NCBI RefSeq assembly: GCF_000222605.1
Contig: NZ_AFWF01000040.1
Coordinates: 1-64,000 of the forward strand
Length of the DNA stretch: 64,000 nt
Source: Vibrio ichthyoenteri ATCC 700023
Lineage (GTDB): Bacteria; Pseudomonadota; Gammaproteobacteria; Enterobacterales; Vibrionaceae
Direction: 5' to 3'
Below are positions 18,504 through 28,436 of this stretch, piece after piece. A program made the position numbers and the translations under genes. The number at the start of each line of letters is the position of its first letter. Within the stretch, counting starts at the first letter, position 1. The notes beneath the pieces were generated by a model, which saw only the letters and a list, made by a program, of their open reading frames with translations, ran no database searches and was not told where the DNA came from.

Positions 18504-19239
18504 ATGTTCTCGGAATGGCTTACCTCTGAGGCTCTGATTGCGGCATTTTTGATTTTTGTTGGTTCCTTTGTTCAAACATCGATCGGATTTGGTTTGGCTA
18601 TCGTCGCATCACCGCTGTTATTTCTTGTTTCACCTGACTATGTACCCGCGCCGATCTGTTTGGTGGCATTGTTTATTTCGCTGTTAAACGCGCTTAAATA
18701 CCGCTCTAGTATTGAAATTGGTGGCTTGAAAATGGCGCTAATTGGTCGTGTGCCAGGTTCAATTGCGGGCGGTGCGCTGTTGGTGATGGTTTCCGGCAAT
18801 GTGTTGGCATTATGGTTAGGTATTTTAGTGTTATTTGCCGTTGTGGTTAGCTTGCTGCCACTGCGTATCGAACCGACGCCAATGCGAATGGGGATTGCGG
18901 GATTCTTCTCTGGATTTTTTTGGCACCAGTAGTGCTATCGGTGGGCCTCCTATGGCGTTGCTATTACAGCATCAAGAAGCCAATCAGCTACGCGGAAACC
19001 TCTCGGCATTTTTTGTGTTTAGCTCGATGATCTCGCTGGCGGTGCAAATTCCGGTTGGATTTTTAAATACCCACCATCTTTGGATAACCATTCCCTTGCT
19101 GCCAGCCGCTTACTTGGGCTATCGCCTTGCTCGTGCGACGACGGATTCTTTACCAAAAGAAAAAATTCGCATTGGAGCTTTAGTGCTTTGTTCACTTAGT
19201 GGAGCAACGGCGGTATGGCAAGGGATTATGGCGCTATAA
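18504..19239 (+). pseudogene. TauE/SafE-family anion exporter, frameshifted
   Basis: Two overlapping frames together make a 244-residue TauE/SafE membrane permease. Frame 1 encodes MFSEWLTSEALIAAFLIFVG to AGFFSG; frame 2 resumes GTSSAIGGPPMALLLQHQE to the stop at 19239. The break is a run of seven T (18915-18921): six would read SGFFGTSSAIGGPP, the normal family sequence. Translation as it stands ends at 18932. Family members export sulfite, sulfoacetate or related anions. A homopolymer change could also be a sequencing error or phase variation. Confidence 0.82.
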
Positions 19240-19379
19240 TTCATCTTAGGTTCATGTTAAATGTGAATACTAATAGTGTGGAACGGTGTCATCATGTATA
19301 GCCAATAAGCTGATTAACTTAGATGGCCCTAATTGACTCTCTATGTTTTCAATTTCATTTTTTAAAAGAGGGTAAAAAT

Positions 19380-19811
19380 ATGCGAACACTCGGTAACATC
19401 ATTTGGTTTCTTTGTGGTGGTGTCATTATGGGTTTAATGTGGTGGATGTTTGGCTTGCTGGCATTCATTAGTATTATCGGTATTCCATGGGGCAGAGCTT
19501 GCTTTGTTATGGGCAATTTCTCATTCTTTCCATTTGGTAAAGAAGCAATCTCCCGTGACGAGCTAACCAATGAGATGGATATTGGTACTAGCCCATTAGG
19601 TATTATTGGTAACATTATTTGGTTTTTACTGGCCGGTGTTTGGTTGGCGATAGGTCATATTCTTTCAGCGGTGGCGTGTTTTATCACCATTATTGGTATT
19701 CCATTTGCTTTGCAGCATTTGAAACTGGCCGTGATCTCACTAGCGCCGATTGGTAAAACTGTGGTTTCGAGAGAGGAAGTAGCCGCGGCTCGCTACTCAC
19801 TGCGTCGTTAG
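19380..19811 (+). CDS. yccF: YccF-family inner-membrane protein
   Basis: A 143-residue protein made of two YccF domains: MRTLGNIIWFLCGG... IIGIPWGRACFVMGNFSFFPFGKEA, and GIIGNIIWFLLAGVWLAIGH... IIGIPFALQHLKLAVISLAPIGK. Each half has two hydrophobic segments. The ATG at 19380 follows GAGGG; upstream in-frame codons are non-family. Function is unknown for the family; it often lies near transporters. Confidence 0.88.
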   Translation: MRTLGNIIWFLCGGVIMGLMWWMFGLLAFISIIGIPWGRACFVMGNFSFFPFGKEAISRDELTNEMDIGTSPLGIIGNIIWFLLAGVWLAIGHILSAVACFITIIGIPFALQHLKLAVISLAPIGKTVVSREEVAAARYSLRR

Positions 19812-19835
19812 TACCGTTTGATGTTTTATTTAAAG

Positions 19836-19859
19836 AAACGCCGCATAACAGCGGCGTTT
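19836..19859 (+). terminator. Terminator after yccF
   Basis: AAACGCCGC / GCGGCGTTT with a 6-nt loop and then a long T run. Confidence 0.9.
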
Positions 19860-19881
19860 TTTTGTGCTCGTTATTGGGAGC

Positions 19882-20751
19882 CTAATAAGCTTTGATGCCA
19901 AACTCACGCAGTTTGTTGGGTAGGACGTCATCAAGTTTATCAATGTCTTCGACCAAGATATCGATTAAAGCAAACTGGTGTTGCTGATAGAGCGCTTTAA
20001 TTGCTTGTTTTTGTTGCTCATCGGTAGGGCCTTGATCATCTCCCCAGTATTGAATATAGACCTTGCCACTTGGTAGATAGAAATCACACAATTGCTCTTG
20101 TTCAATTGGCAGTGGGCGATCGTAGGCATGTACTATGCCATTCATATAGAGCCAATTGTCGATGATTAGCTCACCTCGAGAATGAACATAGTGCCCATCT
20201 AAGGTGCGATGTTTCGCGGCAAATTTTTGCTGAAAATTGCTGAATGATTTGTCGGTGGCACTGGCATTTGCATCTTGGCCTAAGAACTCAATCACGGTTT
20301 GTTTTAACCGTTGGTTGTGCACAAGGGTATCGTGCCACACGGCATAGTGTTGTTCGCTTTGATTATCGACCCGTTGCTGACCACCATGAGTGAAACCTGA
20401 AGCGGTGACGAGCCAACCATTGTCGGTTTTAGTTATCCAACCAAGCTCACTTAATAATTGATTGATTTTCTTTGCATTGAGCTGAAAACGTTGGCCTATT
20501 TGTGTCGCGGTAAGCTGCTTTCCGGCGGTATGGGCATCATCGATGAGCAGGTTCTCTGGCCAGACAATGTATTGCCCAAATTTTGGATGCTGTAGGTATT
20601 CGCCCCCAAATCTACGCCCAATCTCAGTTAACACCCAACTTTCATCACTGCGATTGATGTAACCGGCGTGTTTTAAGTCTTTAAACAGCTGCTTAGCGTC
20701 AATATCTCGTACTTTTGCCAATTGGGAAGTCGATATTTTTTGTTGTGTCAC
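19882..20751 (-). CDS. Hypothetical protein with C-terminal PD-(D/E)XK nuclease-like domain
   Basis: 289 residues. The N-terminal half (1-120) holds two winged-helix-like repeats (TSQLAKVRDIDAKQLFKDLKHAGYI; TATQIGQRFQLNAKKINQLLSELGWI). The C-terminal part resembles the endonuclease fold: SRGELIIDNWLYMNG (Glu194), LCDFYLP (Asp223), then VYIQYWGDD, where Gln234 stands where most relatives have the catalytic Glu (IEYWG). The swap may abolish cleavage. Some databases label homologues glycerol kinase, which nothing here supports. Confidence 0.65.
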   Translation of the reverse strand: MTQQKISTSQLAKVRDIDAKQLFKDLKHAGYINRSDESWVLTEIGRRFGGEYLQHPKFGQYIVWPENLLIDDAHTAGKQLTATQIGQRFQLNAKKINQLLSELGWITKTDNGWLVTASGFTHGGQQRVDNQSEQHYAVWHDTLVHNQRLKQTVIEFLGQDANASATDKSFSNFQQKFAAKHRTLDGHYVHSRGELIIDNWLYMNGIVHAYDRPLPIEQEQLCDFYLPSGKVYIQYWGDDQGPTDEQQKQAIKALYQQHQFALIDILVEDIDKLDDVLPNKLREFGIKAY

Positions 20752-20861
20752 GCATTGCTCCTTTGCGCCACGAATTGATGCTATTTTGGCAGGAATAGCC
20801 GTGATAATCCATGCTTGTTATGCGCTTGGTTAACACTATTAGGCCAAGTTCACGCGTAAAA

Positions 20862-20882
20862 AAAGGAGGCAAAGCCTCCTTT
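20862..20882 (-). terminator. Terminator of the diguanylate cyclase gene
   Basis: AAAGGAGGC-AAA-GCCTCCTTT; the minus-strand transcript continues TTTTTTACG. Confidence 0.88.
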
Positions 20883-20891
20883 GTAAACGGT

Positions 20892-22652
20892 TTAAAATGT
20901 GTTTAAAACCACCTGATTACGGCCAAGCCCCTTCGCTTGCGAGATGGCTTTGTCGGCATTGCCAATCGTTATGTGTTGGCTGTCTTGTACCCGTGTAATT
21001 CCAATACTGATGGTGTAGTGGATGGTGTTTTCATTGTAGAGATAAGCACGTTTCTCGACTAACTGCCTAAAGAGGTCACACTGGTCATACGCATCATTTT
21101 CATCATTGGCGTAGAATAAGACACAAAACTCGTCCCCACCATAACGTGCGTGACTGATGGCGTTCGGCTTGGAGAAACATGTTTGCATTAATTCGGCCGT
21201 TGCCAAAATAATCTTGTCACCACATTTATGGCCATAGTCGTCATTGATCAGCTTGAAGCGGTCAATATCAATCAAAGCAAAAAACACTCGCTGGTTGCCG
21301 ACATTGTGATCGATGGCTTCGCGCATGATGTGTTTATTGTCTAATTGCGTCATGACATCTTTGCTAAGCAGTTTTTTATGCAGTAGTAAGTTGGCCAAGG
21401 CCACTTCAGAGTAATCACGTATCATGCGAATAATCGCGCGATAGCTTGGTGTTAATGCTTGTACATACACCACTGCAATCAATTCATTTCGACTAAATAA
21501 CGGAAAACGGTAATGGCGCGATTGTATCATCAGCTTTTTCGCCAAAGGGTCGGCTAATGCTTTGCTTCGATAGCTGATCTCGCCTGGAGTCAATTGAGTA
21601 ATCAGTTGCCCTCCGTCCATAACGACACGGCTATTACCGTGAAAGTCTAAGGTGCTAAATTGGTCACTATCGCGGTCATAAAGGCAAAACTGCATCCCCT
21701 GATGTGAGAGAAAACGGTCAATAATGAGACGCAGTTGCTGCTTGAATTGTGCCAATTCTGTTTGACGACTGAGCTTGGCGAGAGCGTGATTCAGTTGATG
21801 TACTAAATAGCTGATTGACCCTAAAATGAGCAGTAATGACGCAATAAATATCGCGGTTAAACCAAATTGGTAAGACGACGCGAGAATGTCAGAACGATCG
21901 GTTCCGGAGATAAAGACCCAGTTAAACGGATTGTCGGTATCGAACACGGTGATCTTGAACTGATCTTGGTAGTAGTATTCATAATTACCAAACTGATGCC
22001 CTGACTTAATCAATTCACTAATGCCACCGTGGTAGCTGACCGAAGGTGAGCCAATACGATTTGGGTCAGGGTGAAAAATTAAACGCTCGGTCTGACGGTC
22101 GATGACAAAGACATAGCCATCATTGAGGGTTCGTAAACCTCTAAGGCTTTGGGTTGTGTGCATCAGGTCAAATTCGAGCCAGATTTGATTTTGACTGTCA
22201 GGGGTGTATTTGACAGCAAAAACCCAATAGCCAGGTTTTTTCTCATACAGGGATGACACTTCTAACTTAGCGGACAGTTTCAGCAATGGTGTCCATACGA
22301 TACTGTCATCTTGCTCTGCTTTGGTTGGATTCAGCATTATCGAGCGATATTGACCTGTCTCCAGATTCACGTGAATGACATCGGCATACAAAGGCGTGTG
22401 TTTAAGAATTCGCTTAGCCGTGTTGTTAAATTGCGTGAGAGACTTGGCGCTATCTAAAAGAAACAATTTACTGGCGGCAGCTTCCACTTGAGTAGAAACT
22501 AAACTGGTGGCGGTATTGAGGTTGGAGAGAGACTGCAGATCGGCATCTCGCTCAGATGTTTTGAATTGCTGATAAGCCAAAAAAATCATACCGAGCGATA
22601 ATAGTATTACGTACGGCCTGAGGGCGTGGATAACGAACTTAGGTAAAGCCAT
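20892..22652 (-). CDS. Membrane-bound sensor diguanylate cyclase (Cache-GGDEF)
   Basis: A 586-residue protein. N-terminal membrane segment (about 10-28), a periplasmic dCache-like sensor (about 35-270), a second membrane segment (near 280), a linker/GAF-like region, and a C-terminal GGDEF domain with an intact GGDEF at 505-509 (HARYGGDEFCVLF) and FFALIDIDRFKLINDDYGH before it. It should make cyclic di-GMP. The RxxD inhibitory site five residues before GGDEF is absent, so product feedback is probably lacking. Single gene. Confidence 0.9.
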   Translation of the reverse strand: MALPKFVIHALRPYVILLSLGMIFLAYQQFKTSERDADLQSLSNLNTATSLVSTQVEAAASKLFLLDSAKSLTQFNNTAKRILKHTPLYADVIHVNLETGQYRSIMLNPTKAEQDDSIVWTPLLKLSAKLEVSSLYEKKPGYWVFAVKYTPDSQNQIWLEFDLMHTTQSLRGLRTLNDGYVFVIDRQTERLIFHPDPNRIGSPSVSYHGGISELIKSGHQFGNYEYYYQDQFKITVFDTDNPFNWVFISGTDRSDILASSYQFGLTAIFIASLLLILGSISYLVHQLNHALAKLSRQTELAQFKQQLRLIIDRFLSHQGMQFCLYDRDSDQFSTLDFHGNSRVVMDGGQLITQLTPGEISYRSKALADPLAKKLMIQSRHYRFPLFSRNELIAVVYVQALTPSYRAIIRMIRDYSEVALANLLLHKKLLSKDVMTQLDNKHIMREAIDHNVGNQRVFFALIDIDRFKLINDDYGHKCGDKIILATAELMQTCFSKPNAISHARYGGDEFCVLFYANDENDAYDQCDLFRQLVEKRAYLYNENTIHYTISIGITRVQDSQHITIGNADKAISQAKGLGRNQVVLNTF

Positions 22653-22771
22653 AACTGAGTTTTGCCAACATATATAAATTTATTGTGATTTGTGTCGTAT
22701 ATTAAACGCATTTTTTATGCACATCAATGCACTTTTGACAAGAAATACTGGCGTTGTTGAATGAAAAATAA

Positions 22772-22793
22772 GGGGCGCATCACTTTACGCCCC
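22772..22793 (-). terminator. Terminator of the debranching enzyme gene
   Basis: GGGGCG / CGCCCC stem with a 10-nt loop; the minus strand continues TTATTTTTC. Confidence 0.75.
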
Positions 22794-22800
22794 GTGTGGC

Positions 22801-24759
22801 TTAGTTTGGAGTGAAATGGAAAATCGCCATTGAAACGGGTTCAAGCAGAATTTGTTTTCCATCAATGGTTTGATGTAAATCGAGTCCGCCGGTATTACAT
22901 AGCATGGTCCATTTCTGATCTTCATCACTTGGTAGTGTGAACCGAGCAGGTGCGTTGGTTTGGTTGATGCAGTAAAACAGTTCATTACCGTGCTCATCAA
23001 TACCTAAATGCAAAGCGACCGCGGTAAGTTGATTCCAGTCATCATGGGATAAATCTTTGCCATCTAGACGACGCCACACAATACGGTTGTGATTACGGCG
23101 TTCACCACTGAAAGCGCGAATAAATGGCACCATGTAGGTTTGCCGCGCGGCGATCATGTCAGCAAGCCATTGTTTAAATGCCAGCTTGTTTTCATCTAGC
23201 TGCCAGTTGACCCAACTGATTTCGTTATCTTGGCAATAGGCATTGTTGTTGCCATTTTGACTATGGGAAAGTACATCGGCAGTTAAAATGTGTGGGATAC
23301 CAAAAGAGAACAACAGCGTGGCCATAAAATTGCGCTTCTGCTTTTCGCGTATGCTCGTGATCGACTGACGATCAGAGGGCCCCTCGATACCATAGTTTTC
23401 AGAACGGTTGTCGCCATGACCATCGCGGTTTTGTTCGCCGTTGGCTTCGTTGTGCTTAGATTTATATGAAACAAGGTCTTGCAGGCAGAAGCCATCATGA
23501 TAGGTAATGTAATTGACCGTTAAACGATAAGGCCAGTTGGCGGCACTGTAGAGATCTCTTGAACCCATTAAGCGCGTCGCGAGTTCCGTTAAGTAACCAT
23601 GATCGCCACGCCAAAAGCTCCGACTGATGTCTCTAAGGCGGTCATTACATTCATTCCAACCTTGGGGAAAATTGCCAACTTGGTAGCCATTTGGTCCGAT
23701 ATCCCAAGGTTCAGCAATTAACTTGGTCTGTTTGAGAACCGGATCTTGTGCGACGGCTTTAAAAAATCCGCTATTAGGGTTGAAGTGATCGCCTTCACGA
23801 CCCAGTGTTGCTGCTAAGTCGAAACGGAAACCATCAATTTGGTATTCATTGACCCAATAGCGCAGCGTATCCATGACCAAATTGAGCGATGGCTGATAGG
23901 CCAGGTTAACCGTATTTCCACAGCCCGTGTAATTAGCAAAGTGAGGTCCATGGGTGAGATAATGGTGTTTGTCCAGGGCCTTGAGGTTAAAGACGGGGCC
24001 GTCTGTTCCTCCCTCGGCGGTATGGTTGTACACGACATCTAAGATGACTTCAATCCCATGGCGATGCAACTCTCGAATGGTGGTTTTGAGCTCAAAAACC
24101 GCATCGTATTCCGCATAGCGTGGATCGGGCACCATAAAGAGATATGGGTTGTAACCCCAATAATTCACCTTGCGCATAGAGAGTAGGTGAGGCTCATGCA
24201 TACAAGCAGTGATCGGTAACAATTGAATGGTATTGATGTTTTGTTCACGATAGAAGTTCAACATCGGTTCACTGATCAGTCCCAAGTATCGGCCTTGCTG
24301 CGTTGGAGATACGTCGGGGTGGCTCTTAGTCACACCTTTGACGTGAGTTTCAAACAACACCATTTCATCACGTGGACGATTAGGTCTTTGGATATCTTGC
24401 CAGTCAAATTTATCGTTAGTGACCACGCATTTGGCTAACTCAAAACTTTTTTGTGAATTGAACGGCAGTTTGTAGGTGAGTTCGCTGTCGAGTGCCTTAG
24501 CGTATGGATCGGATAAATAATGTGGTTGGCCGTTAATGGTGGTGATGTAACCATACTTTTGGCCTACTTGAATGTCGGTGATATGGGTGTAGCGAATCCC
24601 CGCGTATTCAAGCTCTAACGGATGAGTAGTATAACTGCCAGAATCGTCAAACAACGCCAGTTGAATGTCGGGGCAGTCAGGCGAGTGAATCGCAAAGTTG
24701 CACCCTTGTTGAGTGAGGGTGGCACCGAGCGGATACGGGCTAGAATTGGTCACTGTCAT
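22801..24759 (-). CDS. glgX: Glycogen debranching enzyme (GlgX-type, GH13)
   Basis: A 652-residue alpha-1,6-glucosidase that trims branches of phosphorylase-limited glycogen in the cytoplasm. N-terminal CBM48-like domain (about 5-105), then the GH13 barrel with DVVYNHT (241-247), nucleophile Asp314 in DGFRFDLA, acid/base Glu350 in LIAEPWDIG and Asp422 in YITYHDGF. The KSKHNEANGEQNRDGHGDNRSENYG loop is typical of GlgX/isoamylases. No other glycogen genes adjoin it, unlike the E. coli glg operon. Confidence 0.9.
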   Translation of the reverse strand: MTVTNSSPYPLGATLTQQGCNFAIHSPDCPDIQLALFDDSGSYTTHPLELEYAGIRYTHITDIQVGQKYGYITTINGQPHYLSDPYAKALDSELTYKLPFNSQKSFELAKCVVTNDKFDWQDIQRPNRPRDEMVLFETHVKGVTKSHPDVSPTQQGRYLGLISEPMLNFYREQNINTIQLLPITACMHEPHLLSMRKVNYWGYNPYLFMVPDPRYAEYDAVFELKTTIRELHRHGIEVILDVVYNHTAEGGTDGPVFNLKALDKHHYLTHGPHFANYTGCGNTVNLAYQPSLNLVMDTLRYWVNEYQIDGFRFDLAATLGREGDHFNPNSGFFKAVAQDPVLKQTKLIAEPWDIGPNGYQVGNFPQGWNECNDRLRDISRSFWRGDHGYLTELATRLMGSRDLYSAANWPYRLTVNYITYHDGFCLQDLVSYKSKHNEANGEQNRDGHGDNRSENYGIEGPSDRQSITSIREKQKRNFMATLLFSFGIPHILTADVLSHSQNGNNNAYCQDNEISWVNWQLDENKLAFKQWLADMIAARQTYMVPFIRAFSGERRNHNRIVWRRLDGKDLSHDDWNQLTAVALHLGIDEHGNELFYCINQTNAPARFTLPSDEDQKWTMLCNTGGLDLHQTIDGKQILLEPVSMAIFHFTPN

Positions 24760-25183
24760 TGATTTTATTATGTGTCTTCTGTAAGTAAATTATCACTTGG
24801 TCAAGTACGTCAAATACCATCCAATTTTAGAGCAGAGATGAACGATTGATTTAGCATACTGTTATCTCTTTATCTAAATAGTGAACTATATTGCATTTTG
24901 TATTACAGAATGTTGTTTAACTTTGAATGTTTTTTATCTTCAAATGTGATCAAACACGATACTAAAGTTCAATTCATTGAATTTATGCACTGTTGCTATG
25001 TATTTACCACGAGGTAGTTACATGGTTTAGTTTGAGATTTGGGTATACATTTCGCTTGTTTTGAAGATGCGAAATAGTGTGATTCATAGTTGCTATATTG
25101 ACCGCAGATTGATTAAGGCTACCAACGCTGAAGTAGCGTTTTTAATACAATAGAGTAAATACTAAGTGAAAAGGAAGACTAGG
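24760..25183. other. AT-rich intergenic region
   Basis: 424 bp between divergent genes. No gene seen. A small hairpin AACGCT-GAAGT-AGCGTT followed by TTTA (25124-25143) lies 40 bp before the serine hydrolase start and looks like a short terminator or attenuator. Confidence 0.4.
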
Positions 25184-26602
25184 ATGTCTCGCACTTTGTT
25201 TGCAGTATTTGTACTTACTGTAACTAGCCTCACAAGTGGCTGCTTTGAACCTCAGAATAACGCGATTAAATTCCACGGTATCTACACCACCGAACTAGCC
25301 AATCTGCCGCTGATACAAATTTACCATCAAGATGATCGAGATTATTTACGCTCGGCTTGGGGTGTTTTCGCGATTGATGTGAGCACTCAAGGTGCGATAA
25401 AAGTAAGAGATAGTCGAGTGTCTATCACCGGTCAATTCGGTGACGCGAAGCACGGTGAGTACCAGAGTATTGTGTTTAAGGACGAGGAAGCAATCTATCA
25501 AGCAACGCGCCATAATGCTTTGCCTGAGCATTTATTATTGGACAAAATGTACGACTCTCCGGAGTGGTTTACAGAGGTTGGCCAGCATCAAAGTTGTGAA
25601 TTTTCAACGTTGAGTGAGAATCGCGAAGCGCAATTTGACCGAGAATTGATCAATGAACTTGCTCTGCTTGGTGAAAAGTCGTCAGGCCCATTTGGCAAAA
25701 CCAACAGTTTATTGATTGCTCAAAAAGGCGAAATCGTTTTTGAAAAGTATATGAATGGCTGGCAGGGTGCTTACCCTCACAGCATTCAATCAGTAACAAA
25801 AAGCTTAACCGCCATGATGGTTGGGGTTGCGCAACAACAAGGTAAACTTGCCAATACTCAGCAAAAGCTCAGTGAATTGATGCCACAATACTAATCTTTA
25901 TTAGAGGGCGAAAAAGACGCGCTAACCTTACACGATTTATTGGTGATGGGGGCTGGTCTTGATTGGGATGAATGGCGTGTCCCTTATAGCGACCCGAAGA
26001 ACATTCGCTATCAAGAAATGGCCGATAGTGACCCTGTGCCCTTTGTGCTGAACAGAGCATTGGTGGATAAGCCCGGAGTGCGCTTTAACTACAATGGCGG
26101 TTTGGTGACAATTGTGGGCCAACTGTTAGCTGAGCAGACTGAGCATGACAATTTTGCCGATTTTATGCGAAATAGCCCAATGCAAAGCTTATGTTTGGAG
26201 CATGCCTATATTGAAAAGCAGGCGGGTAATACATCGAATACTGCCGGTGGTGCGTACTTGCGACCAAGAGATATGCTTAAATTAGGTATTTTATTGGACA
26301 ATAACGGTGAGTGGCAAGGTAAGCAAATCATGGCGCCTGAATGGGTTAAAGCCATGACAACACCTTATATTGCGACCCCAATTTACAGCTCCAGTTATGG
26401 TTATTATTGGTGGATAGACCATATATTCAATCAAGGTAAAACTTACCAAGTGAATTATGCTTTGGGTTATGGTGGCCAGTTAATTGCGGTGGTTGATGAT
26501 CTTGATTTGGTTGTGGTGCGCACCGCGAGTAATTATGATTTATTGCTACCACACTCGCGTTTGATGAGAGAGTTCATTCTGCCTGCATTTACGCTCAATT
26601 AG
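25184..26602 (+). pseudogene. Beta-lactamase-fold serine hydrolase lipoprotein, split by an in-frame stop
   Basis: A 472-codon frame with one internal TAA at 25892-25894. The start ATG 25184 follows AAGGA. The N-terminus is a lipoprotein signal with lipobox LTSGC. The first part ends in the active-site SxxK (SVTKS) and ...KLSELMPQY; after the TAA the same frame continues SLLEGEKDALTLHDLLVMGAGLDWDEW and runs through FNYNGG (the YxN-type motif) to the usual end. CAA to TAA is the simplest explanation. The class C beta-lactamase/PBP4* fold family includes esterases and peptidases; nothing specific shows drug resistance. As read, the product would be truncated and inactive. Confidence 0.82.
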
Positions 26603-26841
26603 ATTGTGCTTTACCAGAGTTTCAGCTTACGAAATGTGTCGCTGCAACGGCTTTACAATCAATGAATATCAAAAATGTTGCTATTAAATTAAGTGCTTTT
26701 AATTAATGACAATTATCTGATTTTAAAGATTTTATTTTGCTAAGCAGTGTACGGTGTAAGTAGCGGATCAGGCGCTTCACTTTGACAGTTTGCTGCAAGT
26801 CTCTACGCTTATATAAAAACGTCAAAGAAAAGGAGAGCACT

Positions 26842-27036
26842 ATGGCGACACTCAAACAGGATATTCCAAATCGTGTAACCATCTATCATGATGACCTCGA
26901 ACAAGAAAAAGCAGTTAAAAACGCATTGGCGCCAGAGAAACCTCGTTATTTCAATGGTTCGCCTACTTATCAAGCTGAGAGCGTTGAATCTTTTAAGCAA
27001 AAATTAGCCGATGCTGGGATGTCGTTAGACAAATAG
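26842..27036 (+). CDS. Small hypothetical protein (64 aa)
   Basis: Soluble, charged 64-residue protein starting MATLKQDIPNRVTIYHDDLEQEK. AAGGAGAG stands 6 nt upstream of ATG 26842, a strong ribosome site, and a terminator follows. This gives good support for a real gene. No domain recognised. Confidence 0.7.
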   Translation: MATLKQDIPNRVTIYHDDLEQEKAVKNALAPEKPRYFNGSPTYQAESVESFKQKLADAGMSLDK

Positions 27037-27060
27037 CGTCGTGAATGTATCAACATGAAT

Positions 27061-27083
27061 AAGGCCACCTATTTGGTGGCTTT
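27061..27083 (+). terminator. Terminator of the 64-aa protein gene
   Basis: AAGGCCACC / GGTGGCTTT (one G-T pair), 5-nt loop, then ATTGTTT. Confidence 0.7.
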
Positions 27084-27201
27084 ATTGTTTCTCTTCTTAT
27101 TTCAGCGCTTGGCGGTTATCTCGTGTGCTGAGAATGCTTGCCTAGTGAGTGGTGGGCGGCCATTTTCCTTGTGATCATGACCAGTGAGCTATGCTCATGC
27201 A

Positions 27202-28434
27202 TTAAGTGCTTTGTGCTATGGCGATGATACGGCGTAAAACCGCTTCTTCAGTGACATCCGCGTTACGGTAGTAATTGAAAATTTCTGAATTTATCGCTTG
27301 CTGAGCTACGGGATTGACGGCCATGGAATCGCCCATGCTCGGTATCGCCAGGCCATTTTTCATCGCTTGTTGGAAATCATTATAGGATTGAATTTGACAA
27401 GGATTAAAACCGGAAAGATCAATGTCAGTACGCACTGGAATAGAACCTTTCATCTGATTGAATTTAGCTTGAAACTGCTTATCGGCTAGCACATTTGCTA
27501 CTTCAACGGCTTGCTGTTGAGTGAAATCAGGGGCGTCCATAAAAATAAAGCTGTCCATATTATAAAGGAAAGCATGATGTGATTGGGGTGTCGGGTAGCA
27601 ACCAATTTGCTGAGGTACCTTCACATCAGAGGCGATCAAGTCACCAAGAATCCAATCCCCACCAAGTTGGAATAGCGCTTGATCGCTGACTAATAGTTGC
27701 GTGGCGGTATCCCAATTTTGGTTTGGTTGTTGCGGTTTAACGAAACTGGCGAGTTTGCGTAATTGCCTGAGCGCCAAGCGCATTTGTTCACTATCAATAT
27801 GGTCGCGCTTAAGCTCGACTAATGCTTTGTGGTAGAAATCAACACCACCAGATGCAATCACCAAGCTTTCAAATAACAACGCGATTTGCCAACTTTGTTC
27901 GCCAATGGCTAACGGCAGTCGGTTGGCTTGCTGAGCTTTCTCCATAGCTTGAAACATTTCTGGCCAAGTTTTGGGAATTTGCAATTCAAGCTGAGCCAGT
28001 ACGGTATGGTTAACCCACATCCAATTTAAACGATGCAGCGTTATAGGTAAGGCGACGTAGCCATTAGCCGATTTATTGATATTAATAATTAGTGGGTAAA
28101 GATTGTCATCCCATTGATGTTTTTGCGCAGTTTCGTTGATGGTGTGGACAATGCCTACGTCGTCCCACGCTTTGATGCTCGGCCCTTCGATTTGTGCCAC
28201 ATCTGGGGTGTTTCCAGCTAGTGCTCTCGCTTGCAACACTGTCATTGCGCTGTCTCCGCCGCCACCTAAAATCGGGGAGTGACGTAGCGGAATATTGTGT
28301 TGTTGCAATTGCTGTTCTAAGGCTGCGAGAGCTTTTATTTCGCCTTTTGAGGTCCACCAATGGAGAAACTCTACTTCGGCTAAAATCGGAGTTGAGAAAC
28401 TGGTCATTAACAAGGTTAGTAGTGTTTTTTTCAT
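27202..28434 (-). CDS. Periplasmic sugar-binding protein (family 1) linked to a two-component system
   Basis: A 410-residue protein with signal peptide MKKTLLTLLMTSFSTPILA and a mature domain of the ABC-transporter family 1 solute-binding fold (VEFLHWWTSKGEIKALAALEQ, GNTPDVAQIEGPSIKAW, LFQLGGDWILGDL). The start at 28434 follows the kinase stop by 2 nt. No permease or ATPase genes adjoin, so it may serve as the ligand-binding partner of the kinase rather than (only) as a transporter component; that is inference. The gene is last in the unit. Confidence 0.85.
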   Translation of the reverse strand: MKKTLLTLLMTSFSTPILAEVEFLHWWTSKGEIKALAALEQQLQQHNIPLRHSPILGGGGDSAMTVLQARALAGNTPDVAQIEGPSIKAWDDVGIVHTINETAQKHQWDDNLYPLIININKSANGYVALPITLHRLNWMWVNHTVLAQLELQIPKTWPEMFQAMEKAQQANRLPLAIGEQSWQIALLFESLVIASGGVDFYHKALVELKRDHIDSEQMRLALRQLRKLASFVKPQQPNQNWDTATQLLVSDQALFQLGGDWILGDLIASDVKVPQQIGCYPTPQSHHAFLYNMDSFIFMDAPDFTQQQAVEVANVLADKQFQAKFNQMKGSIPVRTDIDLSGFNPCQIQSYNDFQQAMKNGLAIPSMGDSMAVNPVAQQAINSEIFNYYRNADVTEEAVLRRIIAIAQST

Positions 28435-28436
28435 GC

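Noticed and set aside
25184-26602. Antibiotic-resistance beta-lactamase
   Set aside because: Shares the fold and SxxK motif only; lipoprotein signal and sequence fit esterase/peptidase relatives, and the frame is interrupted.
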